This document shows positions 10,609-21,440 of a DNA stretch of 64,000 nt, one piece after another. How positions within the stretch are numbered: position 1 is the first letter of the stretch; the number at the start of each line of letters is the position of its first letter. This DNA is from Anastrepha obliqua (Eukaryota; Arthropoda; Insecta; Diptera; Tephritidae). The notes under the pieces were generated by a model. The model searched no databases, was not told the origin of the DNA, and was given only the letters and a program-made list of their open reading frames with translations. The translations under genes and the position numbers were made by a program. The stretch spans positions 42,134,044 to 42,198,043 of the forward strand of contig NC_072897.1 in assembly GCF_027943255.1 (NCBI RefSeq), given 5' to 3'.

Positions 10609-13241
10609 TGGCCAATACAATTAAAATTATGTCATGGAATGCAAATGGACTGCTTAAACGTCAAGCTGAGTTACAAGCAATCCTAGACATAAATAAAGTA
10701 GATGTGTGCCTAATATCAGAAACACATCTAACTAATCAATCGTACATTAAATTTCGAGGTTATAAAACATATCACACAATTCACCCAGAAAATACTGCAA
10801 AGGGTGGAAGTGCAATAATTATAAAAGAAAATATATATCATCACGAAGAAAACAAATTTCAAGCAGAAGATATACAAGCAACTATGTTAAGTATTAAAAC
10901 TAAAAATCAAAATATTACCATAGCTAGCTTATATAGTCCCCCAAAACACAATATCAAACAAGAACGTTACTTTGAACTATTCAGAGCTGTTGGAAATCGA
11001 TTCATCATAGGTGGTGATTATAACGCTAAACACACACATTGGGGATCGAGACTCACAACAACAAAAGGAAAAGAATTGCTAAATGCAATACAAACATACA
11101 AGTGTGACGTAATTTCTACAGGGAAGCCCACCTACTGGCCCACTGATCCTGACAAAGTTCCAGATCTAATAGACTTTTTCGTCACCAAAAACCTAGGAAG
11201 TAATTATATGCAAATAGATGAAATCTTAGAGTTAAACTCAGACCATTCGGCAATAGTATTAACACTAAGCGAAACTATAATTTCTAAGCCAACAAATCCA
11301 ACTTTAGTCAACAAAAAAACGGACTGGGAAAGCTTTAGAATAACATTGGAAAATAGAATTGAACTAGCGGTTCCACTACAAACCGAAGAACAACTGGACC
11401 TTGAGGTGGAAAAACTAGTCAACGATATACAGTATTCAGCATGGGAAAATACACCTGAAGTCAAAAGAAAACTGAAAGGCAATTGCTATCCTAAAGAAAT
11501 AGTAGAGCTTATTTCAGAAAAAAGAAAAGCGAGAAAAAAATGGCATCAAACCAGAAACCCGCGGGATAAAACAATACTGAATAATTTAACATCACAATTA
11601 ACAAATGAAATTAGACAGTTAAAAAATGACTATATAAGTTACTTTCTTCGTGAGCTTACTAACGACTCCAGTACTGAATATTCGCTTTGGAAGACTACAA
11701 AAAATCTAAAGAGACCAATCATACAAACACCTCCAATTAAAAATGTGGATGGAAGCTGGGCCAGAAATAATGAGCAAAAAGCAACAATATTTGCAAATCA
11801 TCTTGAAAACATATTTCAACCAAATGCAGTTAATGACATTAATCCCTTACCATACATTGCAGAACAAATGGACGGGATAATACCATTCGTCACTCCGGCT
11901 GAAGTCAAAAAAGAGATCAAGAGTAATATCAACCCTAAGAAAGCACCTGGCTTTGATCTTATCACTGGCCAAATACTAAAAGAACTTCCAAAAAAAGCGT
12001 TAATGAAAATAACCAACATAATTAATGCATCACTTCGGTTACAATATGTTCCACAACTTTGGAAAGTTGCCGAAGTTATAATGATACCAAAGCCAGGGAA
12101 GCCGCCACATGAAACAACCTCATATCGACCAATATCATTGCTGCCGATTATGTCAAAGTCAAAGCCAATTATCGAAGAGAAACACCTCATTCCTGATCAT
12201 CAGTTTGGTTTCCGAAATCAGCACTCTACAATTGATCAGGTACACCGAATCACCGACATAATTGAAAAGGCGATAGAAGAAAAAAAAGTTTGTTCGACAA
12301 TATTTCTGGATGTTGCACAAGCTTTTGACAATGTTTGGCATGAAGGATTAAATCATAAATTACAAATACTTCTTCCTGCTCAATACTCAAAAATTTTAAA
12401 ATCATACATAACAGAACGTTACTTCAGAATAAAACAAGAAGACACCTATTCTGACCTGAAAAAAATTCAAGCGGGAGTACCACAAGGAAGTGTACTAGGA
12501 CCAACCCTATATCTCCTATACACTAGTGATATCCCTACATTTACAAATAATACCGTTGCTACGTTTGCTGATGACACTGCAATAATGGCCACTGGTGAAA
12601 ACAACATTGAATCAACAGAAAAATTACAAACAGCCATTACTGACATACAGCGCTGGACAGTCAAATGGCGTATAAAACTCAATGAAACCAAATCTGTGCA
12701 CGTCGACTTCACTAATAAAAGAATCGACCATAAACCAGTATATATCAATCAACAAATCATTCCGTACGAGAATTCAGCGAAATATCTTGGCATGACCCTT
12801 GACGCAAAACTCAGGTGGAAACCGCATGTCAAGAAAAAACAAGAAGAGTTGAAAATGAAGTACAGAAAGATGTACTGGCTATTGGGTAGACATTCTGCCT
12901 TGTCAACATACAACAAGCTGCTCTTGTATCAGCAAGTCCTTAAGCCAATCTGGACTTATGGTATTCAGCTCTGGGGATGTACCAGTCAAAGCAACAGAAC
13001 GATCATTCAACGATTTCAAAATAAAGTGCTCCGTGCTATTGTTAATGCTCCGTGGTACATCAGCAATGACAATTTACATAAGGATTTGGATGTTGAAATT
13101 GTCGACAACGTTATCAAAAAGTTTGCGCAAAGTCATGAACAACGACTTCAACAACATGTCAACATTGAGGCCCTCCAGCTCCTCGAAAACGATGACTTAA
13201 CCAGAAGATTAAAACGAGTGAAACCATTTGAACTTGTGTAA
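10608..13241 (+). CDS. Jockey LINE ORF2: endonuclease-reverse transcriptase (open frame, RT gap)
   Basis: An 877-residue open frame with all expected landmarks. The AP endonuclease (about residues 1-225) shows MSWNANGLLKRQ, SETHL, GGDYNAKHTHWGS and SDHSAIVL. The reverse transcriptase (about 400-760) shows KKAPGFDLI, SYRPISLLPI, FLDVAQAFDNVWH, GVPQGSVLGP, FADD near 12567 and KYLGMTLDAKL. It ends at 13241 with no RNase H, as in Jockey. Between PISLLPIMSK and SKPIIEEKHLIPDHQFGF about ten residues that normally name a second RT subdomain boundary (FEKL-type) seem to be missing in frame, so activity is doubtful despite the open frame. Transcripts would need an outside promoter because the 5' end is lost. 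Confidence 0.85.
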   Translation: MANTIKIMSWNANGLLKRQAELQAILDINKVDVCLISETHLTNQSYIKFRGYKTYHTIHPENTAKGGSAIIIKENIYHHEENKFQAEDIQATMLSIKTKNQNITIASLYSPPKHNIKQERYFELFRAVGNRFIIGGDYNAKHTHWGSRLTTTKGKELLNAIQTYKCDVISTGKPTYWPTDPDKVPDLIDFFVTKNLGSNYMQIDEILELNSDHSAIVLTLSETIISKPTNPTLVNKKTDWESFRITLENRIELAVPLQTEEQLDLEVEKLVNDIQYSAWENTPEVKRKLKGNCYPKEIVELISEKRKARKKWHQTRNPRDKTILNNLTSQLTNEIRQLKNDYISYFLRELTNDSSTEYSLWKTTKNLKRPIIQTPPIKNVDGSWARNNEQKATIFANHLENIFQPNAVNDINPLPYIAEQMDGIIPFVTPAEVKKEIKSNINPKKAPGFDLITGQILKELPKKALMKITNIINASLRLQYVPQLWKVAEVIMIPKPGKPPHETTSYRPISLLPIMSKSKPIIEEKHLIPDHQFGFRNQHSTIDQVHRITDIIEKAIEEKKVCSTIFLDVAQAFDNVWHEGLNHKLQILLPAQYSKILKSYITERYFRIKQEDTYSDLKKIQAGVPQGSVLGPTLYLLYTSDIPTFTNNTVATFADDTAIMATGENNIESTEKLQTAITDIQRWTVKWRIKLNETKSVHVDFTNKRIDHKPVYINQQIIPYENSAKYLGMTLDAKLRWKPHVKKKQEELKMKYRKMYWLLGRHSALSTYNKLLLYQQVLKPIWTYGIQLWGCTSQSNRTIIQRFQNKVLRAIVNAPWYISNDNLHKDLDVEIVDNVIKKFAQSHEQRLQQHVNIEALQLLENDDLTRRLKRVKPFELV

Positions 13242-13483
13242 AAAATAGTGAACTATCTATAAACAATACATAATAAATAAACCAGTCACAAACAAAAGTA
13301 GTGACCAAAACATTTACAGAAACAAAAAGTGCATATATCATAGGATAAGTACTTTGTAATTTTAACCGTATCAAATTAAGTCAAATTCAAATAGCTTATT
13401 AGTATTTGTGCTAGATTGCTATATAATAAATACACCAATAGGTGTTTTAAAAAAAAAAATTTTTTTTTTTTTTTTTTTTTTTT
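13242..13483 (+). other. Jockey LINE 3' UTR and A/T tail
   Basis: Non-coding 3' UTR with AATAAA-like words (13272 and 13427), an A-run of about 11 and then a run of about 25 T. A plain poly(A) tail would not leave a T-run. It may come from the target, which has an A-rich stretch at the same place, or from microsatellite slippage. Confidence 0.6.
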
Positions 13484-13531
13484 TATATGGAAAAAACAAA
13501 AACTGGTACTAATTAGTAAGGGGAAGGGAGA

Positions 13532-15098
13532 CCCAACATTAGCGTCCGGTTATAGACCGCTATGTATGCTGGATAGCGCAGGAAAACTCCTTGAGAAACT
13601 GATAAAGCATAGGCTTAGCGAAGCCGTAGAGAACAGTGGCGGCCTCTCCGACAGGCAACATGGTTTTAGAAGTGGCAGATCTACCTTAGGAGCCATCCAA
13701 GATGTAAAAGCGAGCGTAGAACGTGCCCAGGCAGGTAATCGATACTCCAAACGCTTAGTATTACTAGCCACACTGGATATCAGAAATGCTTTCAACAGCT
13801 TAAGCTGGGACGACGTAATTGAAGCCTTAAAGGTAACATTCAAGATCCCGAATAATCTATTGAAGATTATTCGTAGCTATCTTAGCAATCGGGTGCTCTT
13901 ATACGAAACGCGAGAAGGGTGTAAGACTAAACAAATGACAGCAGGTGCGGCCCAAGGATCAATACTTGGACCTGAACTCTGGAATATAAGCTACGATGAA
14001 ATCCTTCGAATAGAGATGCCTGAGGATGTGCATTTAGTGGGATATGCAGATGACATTGCAGCTGTAATAATCGCCCGAAACACCGACGAAGCCAAAAGGA
14101 AGTTAAATCAGGTGATGATCCGAGTCCAGACATGGCTAGAAGACCATGGATTAAAGCTGGCCACAGAGAAAACAGAGCTAATCCTTCTAACGAACAGACG
14201 TATCCCATTAGAAGTAGACATACAAGTACTTGATGCCACTTTATCGACAAAAAGAGTGGTCAAGTACCTAGGAGTGCAATTAGACACAAGGCTAACCTAT
14301 TGGGCGCATATAAACCATGCTGCCACAAGAGCTGCCAAGGTAAGCGGCATGCTAAGTAAACTCATGGCAAACCTTGGAGGTTCAACGCAGAACAAGCGAA
14401 AACTTTTAATGGACACGACGAACTCGATTCTCTTATACGGATGCGAAATATGGGCAGATTCGCTAAGGGTGCAATTCCGGCGGAAAATTCTGCAATCTGT
14501 GCAGCGCACCTGTGCTCTCAGAGTGGCTTCGTCATACAGAACAGTATCTGAAGCAGCGGTGTTAGTTATCAGCGGAACCATCCCTATAGATATTCTAGCA
14601 CAAGAGCGTAAACGGAGATGGGAAGCAAAAAACAGAGGAGTCCCAGTACCACACTTCTCCGATATTAGAGTTCAAACACTCACACTTTGGCAGGCAAGAT
14701 GGAACTCTGAACGGTATGGTAGATGGACAGCGAGACTAATACCCGATCTAAAAAAGTGGGTAGAAAGAAAGCACGGTGAGATTAACTATTACCTCACACA
14801 GTTTTTGTCCGGACATGGGTCTTTTCGCAAGTATTTGTGGCGAATAGGAAAAGTGAGCCAACCAAACTGCATATATGGAGATACTGAGTATGATGATGCG
14901 GAACACACCTTCTTTAAATGCGAGAGGTGGAACGTAGAGAGAACAGGTCTGCAGCGAGCTATTGGTGTATTTACACCTGAAGAAATTATCGAGAAAATGA
15001 TGATAGACGAAGAAAAATGGAATGCCGTCGCAAATTTTGTGGAGGATATTATCCGAAAAAAGAAGCGCGAAATGGAAAGCTATGCTGAAGAGCATTGA
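13532..15098 (+). pseudogene. R1-clade LINE ORF2, RT and C-terminal domain
   Basis: Continuation of ORF2 beyond the Jockey insertion. It is open from before 13484 to TGA at 15096-15098. RT motifs are SGYRPLCMLDSAGKLLEKL, DRQHGFRSGRST, TLDIRNAFNSLSW, AAQGSILGPELW, GYADDIAAV (catalytic YADD near 14042) and KYLGVQLDTRL. The C-terminal region has TQFLSGHGSFRKYL and a Cys/His module ending EHTFFKCERW, typical of R1-clade ORF2, which lacks RNase H. The 3' UTR (15099-15322) ends in the A-rich tail. This half is intact, but the whole gene is split and frameshifted upstream. Confidence 0.88.
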
Positions 15099-15357
15099 GC
15101 ATAGGTTTCTCAAAACAGGCGACCCTGGACGCAGGGTGAGTAAGTAAGTGTCCTTCTTAGGACGCCGTCTTGGCCCTCTACCTCGAAGCAATGCGGAAGC
15201 AGTCCCGGGGTGGAGGGAAAAATCCAAGAGAAGAGGAGGGATATTTTTAGTGGAATCACCACACACGTAGAAGCGACGGTTACTATATGGTGCAAAGGCA
15301 TTTTTAACCCAACCTCACCGCCAAAAAAAAAAAAAATAAAAAAATATAGGAGCCAAG

Positions 15358-15501
15358 ATTAATCTACAGTCTAGGGTATTAGAAACAAAATTTACATCGA
15401 TTCCATTATATCATGGAAATATATGTTCGGGTAAGAGTCAAATACAAGGATGCTTGTTAAATTACCTGTTTATGTCAACAAGGCAGAAATAATAATTGAA
15501 G
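15358..15501 (+). pseudogene. Gypsy-A protease remnant, 3' part
   Basis: After the LINE target duplication the Gypsy-A reading resumes as INLQSRVLETKFTSIPLYHG, the end of the protease fold, then after a frameshift LPVYVNKAEIIIEA. It stops at 15501 where a hAT-like end begins; the RT and later domains of Gypsy-A are not found beyond it. Confidence 0.65.
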
Positions 15502-17287
15502 CAGTGGCGGATCCAGGATTTCATAAAGGGGGGGGGTCCGGGGTATTTTAGAAGGGTGTTTTTATTAAAAATCAATTTCGTGAATAAAATATGGCATTAT
15601 TCGCGCTGCATGTCGTGACTAGCCGATGAAAAAACTAATAGCTCTAGATATCTTGTAAAAAAAATTCTAAAAATAGTAAAGGACTTTGATTCAAAATTAC
15701 AAGAATAATTGGCGGTTTTTATACATCGTGGGACACCTTCATAAATAATTACGCCTATTTAAGATACAATATATTATAACATATGTTGGAGCCAACTTGC
15801 AATTCAACCATGTATAGTTTAAGTACGAAAAAAATATCAACCCTGTTTGTAACTTCTTTACTTCTTCTTCTTGTATTAATGCTTACTGTGACTCAATTCA
15901 CTCCAATAAAGTTCTTCAAACGAAACGGTCGTGTTTATATATAATATTATATATTTAATTGCGCTTTTCTCTAACAACATGTGTTGCTATATAACGGCAA
16001 GAAAGTTACCATGAAAGAGCCGTTGCAGCTTTTCCTTATCGTAACGGCGACACCCTGTGTACTGTTAACTCGAAATTTTAAATAGCGCGCCAACGAAATC
16101 GCGATGACGGCGCCGAGTGATTTTTCCCTAAGTTTTTTTGGTGAATAACTAGGCTATCTTTAAACATGCATGAACATGCTTCTATTCTTTTGTTTCTTTC
16201 AACGAGCAGAATACATTGTGTCGAGCATTTGTTGACAAGTAGTTAATGTGATTGTTAATACGCCTCCTAACATGAAGAGAACATTATTTTCTTATTTCGA
16301 GCGCCTTGATCCAGAATCAGAACCAAAAATAAAAAAGAAGGAAAAACAGGTAAAGTTAAAAATTTGTATCCAAGAACAGTCAGTGTACAGTTGGTGCTCA
16401 AATTAATAGAATCACTATGAAAAACTCAAGTTTCAGCCATTTAACTGATAATAATCAAAGAATAGTCTATTTTTAATATGTTGTTTATTAAATTTCTATA
16501 ATACGACAAAAACAATATTCAAACCAGTCTTTTATTAAAAAAATATAAAAAAAAATCAAAATGGCAGATCCAATAACAAGTTTCAAGCGAATTACATTAA
16601 ATTTTCGAAAGATCGTCCGCCATATTGGATCAGCCATTTTTAATTTAAAAAAAACTAACATCAGATTCGTAATCAGCGACACCAATGTCGAACTTACATA
16701 GTTTTTTAAACATCTGTTGCGCCATTAAAGAGGGCGTTAAGAAAATGAATTTGCATGTCTAAAAGTCTTAAATTCAAAATAGTATAACTTTTTTTTCATT
16801 CATCCTAGAAGTCTTTTAAGAAATGGATTTTAAAGCTACAGAGTATTACTTTGCGATTCCGTTGTGGAAAATAAAAAAAAAAAATTTACCTTACTCAAAA
16901 AAAATTCATAAAGATGTCCAAAATCGGTATTTCTTGACTATTTAACAACAAATTGCCAAAAGTCCTGACGTTCTGGAGCATTTTCAAGATCAAATTCGTT
17001 TTCAGCACAAAAAAAACTTCAAGAGACACTCGTAGCCGTTTTAGAAATTGGACAAAAAATGAAATTACGCAGGCCTGTGTAATTATTCAAAATTTTGAAT
17101 TGCGTCCGTCGTATTATAATTGTTTTTATTATAAAATAAATTAAAACTGGAAGAAAAATCTAATAAACTGCTAATGCATATAAAAAAATATGGTATTTTT
17201 TAACTTGACTCATACAGAATTGAAACATAAAATTTTAGAGCATGATTCCAATGGGGGGGGGGGGGGTCCGGACCCGAAACATCACTG
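15502..17287 (+). mobile_element. hAT-like transposon remnant
   Basis: The left end starts CAGTGGCGGATCCAGG, followed by a G-run and TCCGGGG, the form of one class of hAT ends. The proposed right end, CACTG at 17283-17287, follows a G-run and GTCCGGACCCG. The two ends share only about five terminal bases clearly, and I found no 8-bp target duplication, so the right boundary is weak. The interior holds a possible first exon (16272-16349) and otherwise no transposase. An A/T-rich stretch at 16400-17200 shows no recognisable coding. Confidence 0.45.
16272..16349 (+). pseudogene. Possible first exon of a hAT transposase
   Basis: From the ATG the frame reads MKRTLFSYFERLDPESEPK, then a Lys-rich stretch ending at CAG followed by GTAAAGT, a good splice donor. 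Short N-terminal exons of this MKR-type, Ser-Phe-Phe-like form are common in TTF-finger hAT transposases, and the exon lies 770 bp inside a hAT-like end. No second exon was found downstream, so the gene is probably deleted. Confidence 0.4.
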
Positions 17288-17342
17288 ACGTGATAACGTC
17301 TTATAATTCGATTTAACAGGCTGCACGCACGAAAAAATGTGT

Positions 17343-19040
17343 CGTTACCTTGCTCATATTAGTGCTACCTTGCTCATATGTAGTTACCTTGCTCATATTA
17401 GTGTTACCTTGCTCATATTAGTGTTACCTTGCTCATATTAGTGTTACCTTGCTCATTAGTGTTACCCTGCTCTTTAGTGTTACCTTGCTCATTAGTGTTA
17501 CCTTGTTCATATTAGTGCTACCTTGCTCATATTAGTGTTACCTTGCTCATATTAGTGTTACCTTGCTCATTAGTGTTACCTTGCTCTTTAGTGTTACCTT
17601 GCTCATTAGTGTTACCTTGCTCATATTAGTGTTACCTTGCTCATATTAGTGTTACCTTGCTCTTTAGTGTTACCTTGCTCATTAGTGTTACCTTGCTCAT
17701 ATTAGTGTTACCTTGCTCATATTAGTGTTACCTTGCTCATATTAGTGTTACCTTGCTCATATTAGTGTTACCTTGCTCATTAGTGTTACCTTGCTCTTTA
17801 GTGTTACCTTGCTCATTAGTGTTACCTTGCTCTTTAGTGTTACCTTGCTCATTAGTGTTACCTTGCTCATATTAGTGTTACCTTGCTCATATTAGTGTTA
17901 CCTTGCTCATATTAGTGTTACCTTGCTCATATTAGTGTTACCTTGCTCATTAGTGTTACCTTGCTCTATAGTGTTACCTTGCTCATTAGTGTTACCTTGC
18001 TCATATTAGTGCTACCTTGCTCATATTAGTGTTACCTTGCTCATTAGTGTTACCTTGCTCTTTAGTGTTACCTTGCTCATTAGTGTTACCTTGCTCATAT
18101 TAGTGTTACCTTGCTCATATTAGTGTTACCTTGCTCATATTAGTGTTACCTTGTTCATATTAGTGTTACCTTGCTCTTTAGTGTTACCTTGCTCATTAGT
18201 GTTACCTTGCTCATATTAGTGTTACCTTGCTCATATTAGTGTTACCTTGCTCATATTAGTGTTACCTTGTTCATATTAGTGTTACCTTGCTCTTTAGTGT
18301 TACCTTGCTCATTAGTGTTACCTTGCTCATTAGTGTTACCTTGCTCTATAGTGTTACCTTGCTCATTAGTGTTACCTTGCTCATATTAGTGCTACCTTGC
18401 TCATATTAGTGTTACCTTGCTCATTAGTGTTACCTTGCTCTTTAGTGTTACCTTGCTCATTAGTGTTACCTTGCTCATATTAGTGTTACCTTGCTCATAT
18501 TAGTGTTACCTTGCTCATATTAGTGTTACCTTGTTCATATTAGTGTTACCTTGCTCTTTAGTGTTACCTTGCTCATTAGTGTTACCTTGCTCATATTAGT
18601 GTTACCTTGCTCATATTAGTGTTACCTTGCTCATATTAGTGTTACCTTGCTCATATTAGTGTTACCTTGCTCATATTAGTGTTACCTTGCTAATATTAGT
18701 GTTACCTTCCTCATATTAGTGTTACCTTGCTCATTTTAGTGTTACCTTGCTCATTAGTGTTACCTTGCTCTTTAGTGTTACCTTGCTCATTAGTGTTACC
18801 TTGCTCATATTGGTGTTACCTTGCTCATATTAGTGTTACCTTGCTCATATTAGTGTTACCTTGCTCATATTAGTGTTACCTTGCTCATATTAGTGTTACC
18901 TTGCTCATATTAGTGTTACCTTGCTCATTAGTGTTACCTTGCTCTTTAGTGTTACCTTGCTCATTAGTGTTACCTTGCTCATATTAGTGTTACCTTGCTT
19001 ATATTAGTGTTACCTTGCTCATATGTAGTTACCTTGCTCA
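17343..19040 (+). repeat. GTTACCTTGCTC minisatellite, 18/20-bp units
   Basis: About 90 units with three main forms: a 20-mer GTTACCTTGCTCATATTAGT, an 18-mer ending CTCATTAGT and an 18-mer ending CTCTTTAGT. Their order is not random. A longer block marked by rare variants (CTCTATAGT, GCTACC and TTGTTCAT) occurs twice, at about 17950-18270 and 18335-18600, showing duplication of multi-unit segments. The final units degenerate into ATATGTAGTTACC, the same form as near the left end. It codes for nothing and has no spacers of CRISPR type. Confidence 0.95.
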
Positions 19041-19353
19041 TTGCATTGAATGAACTGCAAGCGAAAGCGCGGAAGGAACGACAAAGCAAACAAAGCAAAC
19101 GAACGGCAACGTTCGACATCTTGCTCTCCCCTACTTAAGTGAGCGTATATATGTATGTATATGCGCATATGTACATATATAAATTCACGTATTTGTATTT
19201 GCATATGCCTTCTTATTGATTATTATTAATTTGATTTACTTGAAGAATTTAAAATAAAACCAATTTTGTTAATAATACCTGTTGTTTTAATGTTATTATT
19301 ATTAATTTTTTTATTATATATGAAGGAAAAAATGTATGGTAATATTTACCATA
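19041..19353. other. Unassigned flank between minisatellite and Helitron end
   Basis: A moderately GC-rich beginning (about 19045-19130) is followed by AT-rich DNA with ATGTATGTATATG words. No gene or element end recognised. It may belong with the minisatellite to one element, see the inverted bracket at 17288 and 21543. Confidence 0.4.
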
Positions 19354-19516
19354 TCTATACTAATATTATAAAGAGGAAAACTTTGTTTGTTTCGTTGTAA
19401 TGAATAGGCTCAAAAACTACTGGACCGATTTTAAAAATTCTTTCACCATTCGAAAGCTACATCACGAGTAACATGGATTATATTTTATTTTGGAAATAGG
19501 GCTCGAGATATAGGTC
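19354..19516 (+). mobile_element. Helitron-type 5' terminus
   Basis: Helitrons begin with TC after a host A. Here A is followed by TCTATACTAATATTATAAAG, then an A/T and TTTGTTTG stretch, a form common at insect Helitron left ends. The tandem array and pentanucleotide repeat follow directly, and a Rep-helicase pseudogene of the same orientation starts 5.3 kb downstream after a nested transposon. That all this is one Helitron (19354 to about 28433) is inference. Confidence 0.55.
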
Positions 19517-20487
19517 AAAACGTGGACCCGGGTAACCTTCGAATGTGTATGTACAATATGGGTATCAAATGAAAGCTGTTCATAAGTGCTTTAATACGGG
19601 GTAATTTTCATACCTATTGATGACTAGGGTCTCGAGATAGAGACCAAAACGTGGACCCTAGAATGTGTTTGTACAATATGGATATCAAATGAAAGCTGTT
19701 GATAAGTGCTTTAATACGGGGTAATTTTCATACCTATTGATGACTAGGGTCTCGAAATATATGCCAAAACGTGGACCCACCGTGACTTTGAACCGAATTA
19801 AACCAAACTTACACACATTGTTAAGTAGGTATTGAAGATGATTTCCGTATAGTTTGAATACCTTTTGGTAGATAAGGTCTCAAGATATAGGTCAAAACGT
19901 GAACCCGGGTAACCTTCGGATGTGTATGTACAATATGGGTATCAAATGAAAGCTGTTGGTGAATGCTTTAGTTCAGAGTATTTCCATCCGCTCCGTGACT
20001 AGGGTCTCGAGATAGAGACCAAAACGTGGACCCTAGAATGTGTTTGTACAATATGGATATCAAATGAAAGCTGTTGATAAGTGCTTTAATACGGGGTAAT
20101 TTTCATACCTATTGATGACTAGGGTCTCGAAATATATGCCAAAACGTGGACCCACCGTGACTTTGAACCGAATTAAACCAAACTTACACACATTGTTAAG
20201 TAGGTATTGAAGATGATTTCCGTTTAGTTTGAATACCTATTGGTAGATAGGGTCTCAAGATATAGGTCAAAACGTGGACCCGGGTAACCTTCGGACGTGT
20301 ATGTACAATATGGGTATCAAATGAAAGCTGTTGGTGAATGCTTTAGTACAGAATATTTTTCATGCCGCTCCGTGACTGGGGTCTCGAGATATAGGTCAAA
20401 ACGTGGACCCGGGTAACCTTTGGTTGTGTATGTACAATATGGGTATCAAATGAAAGCTGTTGATAAGTGCTTTAATACGGGGTAATT
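19517..20487 (+). repeat. Tandem array, 120-129-bp units with a three-unit superperiod
   Basis: Eight units start with AAAACGTGGACCC or a close variant at 19517, 19646, 19766, 19894, 20021, 20141, 20269 and 20398. Unit lengths repeat as 129, 120, 128, 127, 120, 128, so the array repeats in sets of three (about 376 bp). Each unit ends in a GGTCTCGAGATA-like phrase, and most contain GGTATCAAATGAAAGCTGTT. Such arrays lie inside the non-coding 5' part of some Helitrons. Confidence 0.9.
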
Positions 20488-21440
20488 TGTTATGTTATGT
20501 TATGTTGTGTTATGTTATGTTATGTTATGTTATGTTATGTTATGTTATGTTATGTTATGTTATGTTATGTTATGTTATGTTATGTTATGTTATGTTATGT
20601 TATGTTATGTTATGTTATGTTATGTTATGTTATGTTCTGTTATGTTGTGTTATGTTATGTTATGTTATGTTATGTTATGTTATGTTATGTTATGTTATGT
20701 TATGTTATGTTATGTTATGTTATGTTATGTTATGTTATGTTATGTTATGTTATGTTATGTTATGTTATGTTATGTTATGTTATGTTATGTTATGTTATGT
20801 TATGTTATGTTATGTTATGTTATGTTATGTTATGTTATGTTATGTTATGTTATGTTATGTTATGTTATGTTATGTTATGTTATGTTATGTTATGTTATGT
20901 TATGTTATGTTATGTTATGTTATGTTATGTTATGTTATGTTATGTTATGTTATGTTATGTTATGTTATGTTATGTTATGTTATGTTATGTTATGTTATGT
21001 TATGTTATGTTATATTATGTTATGTTATGTTATGTTATGTTATGTTATGTTATGTTATGTTATGTTATGTTATGTTATGTTATGTTATGTTATGTTATGT
21101 TATGTTATGTTATGTTATGTTATGTTATGTTATGTTATGTTATGTTATGTTATGTTATGTTATGTTATGTTATGTTATGTTATGTTATGTTATGTTATGT
21201 TATGTTATGTTATGTTATGTTATGTTATGTTATGTTATGTTATGTTATGTTATGTTATGTTATGTTATGTTATGTTATGTTATGTTATGTTATGTTATGT
21301 TATGTTATGTTATGTTATGTTATGTTATGTTATGTTATGTTGTGTTGTGTTGTGTTGTGTTGTGTTGTGTTGTGTTGTGTTATGTTGTGTTATGTTATGT
21401 TATGTTATGTTATGTTATGTTAAAGTATATTATGTTATGT
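20488..21440 (+). repeat. TATGT pentanucleotide microsatellite, ~950 bp
   Basis: About 190 copies of TATGT with very few changes: a C at 20637, G variants near 20506 and 20647, an A near 21014 and a block of TGTGT at about 21341-21385. It starts directly after the last unit of the preceding array and fades into ATTATGTTAATG. Because the unit is 5 nt and has no stop, all three plus frames stay open as MLCYV repeats; these are not genes. Confidence 0.97.

Larger units (their letters stand above)
10446..13483 (+). mobile_element. Jockey-clade LINE, 5'-truncated, inside the R1 LINE
   Basis: This begins within ORF1 (5' truncated), carries a full-length-looking ORF2, a 3' UTR (13242-13450) and an A-run at about 13449-13459 followed by an unusual T-run to 13484. 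It is flanked by a direct repeat of 48 bp (10398-10445 and 13484-13531, one mismatch), far longer than most LINE target duplications. The repeat lies inside the RT gene of the R1 LINE, so the Jockey element arrived later. Confidence 0.88.
6998..15343 (+). mobile_element. R1-clade LINE interrupted by a Jockey LINE
   Basis: A non-LTR retrotransposon with a 14-bp target duplication, ATATAGGAGCCAAG, at 6984-6997 and 15344-15357, and an A-rich tail from about 15323. The 5' UTR (6998-7500) is GC-richer than the host DNA. ORF1 and ORF2 are both broken. The insertion lies exactly within the Gypsy-A protease: codons on either side (NIGAK then INLQSRVLETK) join in frame once element and duplication are removed. 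Bases 10446-13483 belong to a second LINE plus a duplicated segment. Clade assignment rests on the three Cys motifs of ORF1 and the ORF2 C-terminal region. Confidence 0.9.

Noticed and set aside
17343..19040. Possible CRISPR-like array
   Set aside because: The 18- and 20-bp units follow one another without unique spacers, and the surroundings are eukaryotic.
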